DNA of 5,492 bases from Vallitaleaceae bacterium (GTDB lineage: Bacteria > Bacillota > Clostridia > Lachnospirales > Vallitaleaceae). The first letter of the stretch is position 1, and every line of letters starts with the position of its first letter. A program made the position numbers and the translations under genes. Shown one piece after another: positions 5,356 through 5,492 of the stretch. The DNA is taken from contig JAQICP010000279.1 of the NCBI GenBank assembly GCA_027858555.1, forward strand, positions 1-5,492, written 5' to 3'. Under the pieces are notes generated by a model, which worked only from the letters and a program-made list of their open reading frames with translations, did no database searches and was not told where the DNA came from.

Positions 5356-5492
5356 ATGATGAATAATAATGATGGAAAATCAAGTAGTGATAGTAAAGGC
5401 AGTTCAAGAGCTGCTATTACAATAGGATCAAAAGTCATGGTCGTTCAAAAACAAGACCAGCAATCCGGTCAGCTAACAGAAGGTGTGGTTAA
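5356..5492 (+). CDS. ywbE: YwbE-family (DUF2196) protein, 5' part only
   Basis: The first 45 codons of a gene cut by the window end. Residues 24-45 (GSKVMVVQKQ, then DQQSGQLTEGVV) match the start of Bacillus subtilis YwbE, where a G-x-x-V-x-V-x-KQDQ-x-(T/S)G-x-L-T-x-G-x-V pattern leads into the small beta-barrel-like domain. The family (about 60-70 residues) has no established function. The first 20 or so residues here are rich in Asn and Ser (NNNDGKSSSDSKGSS) and make a longer, low-complexity lead-in than YwbE has. AGGAGG at 5345-5350 fits ATG at 5356 (5 bases) or the adjacent ATG at 5359 (8 bases), so the exact start is uncertain by one codon. The remaining C-terminal half must be checked in the adjoining sequence. 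Confidence 0.8.
   Translation, partial: MMNNNDGKSSSDSKGSSRAAITIGSKVMVVQKQDQQSGQLTEGVV

Overview
The window looks like chromosomal DNA from a low-GC Gram-positive bacterium of the Clostridia type. The evidence is AT-rich codons, strong AGGAGG-type ribosome binding sites, a lipobox lipoprotein, and Firmicutes-like family members (AraC with a cupin domain, YwbE/DUF2196, TetR plus MMPL). The genus cannot be fixed from the sequence alone. Every gene I can support lies on the + strand.

Layout from left to right: (a) 1-204, an upstream region with a terminator-like hairpin (119-140) and possible promoters; (b) 205-1122, an AraC-family regulator whose real start is probably the internal ATG at 205; (c) 1234-1788, a DUF1456 (YehS-like) protein with two repeats and a charged insertion in the first; (d) 1789-2012, a non-coding stretch poor in C and rich in G and T. 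It opens with a degenerate 14-bp tandem repeat and ends with a 10-bp-arm inverted repeat in front of the next gene; (e) 2013-2459, a small acidic lipoprotein of unknown function; (f) 2460-3187 and 3188-5278, a TetR-family regulator followed, with a 4-base overlap, by a 12-helix MMPL/RND (HAE3-like) transporter. This operon is driven by a clear sigma-A promoter whose -10 box is buried in a 34-bp near-perfect palindrome; (g) 5279-5492, a hairpin or operator-like palindrome and the first 45 codons of a YwbE-family (DUF2196) protein, cut by the window end.

The only clear functional unit is the TetR-MMPL pair. The regulator most likely represses its own promoter through the palindrome and releases it when a ligand, probably an amphiphilic or hydrophobic substrate of the pump, binds. 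No membrane-fusion partner or outer-membrane partner is present, as expected for a Gram-positive HAE3/MMPL protein. The other genes look like independent single-gene units with their own promoters. I do not see convincing evidence for a new multi-gene system here. The features most worth a second look are the operator architecture, the 14-bp repeat array, and the C-poor repeat-plus-lipoprotein segment.
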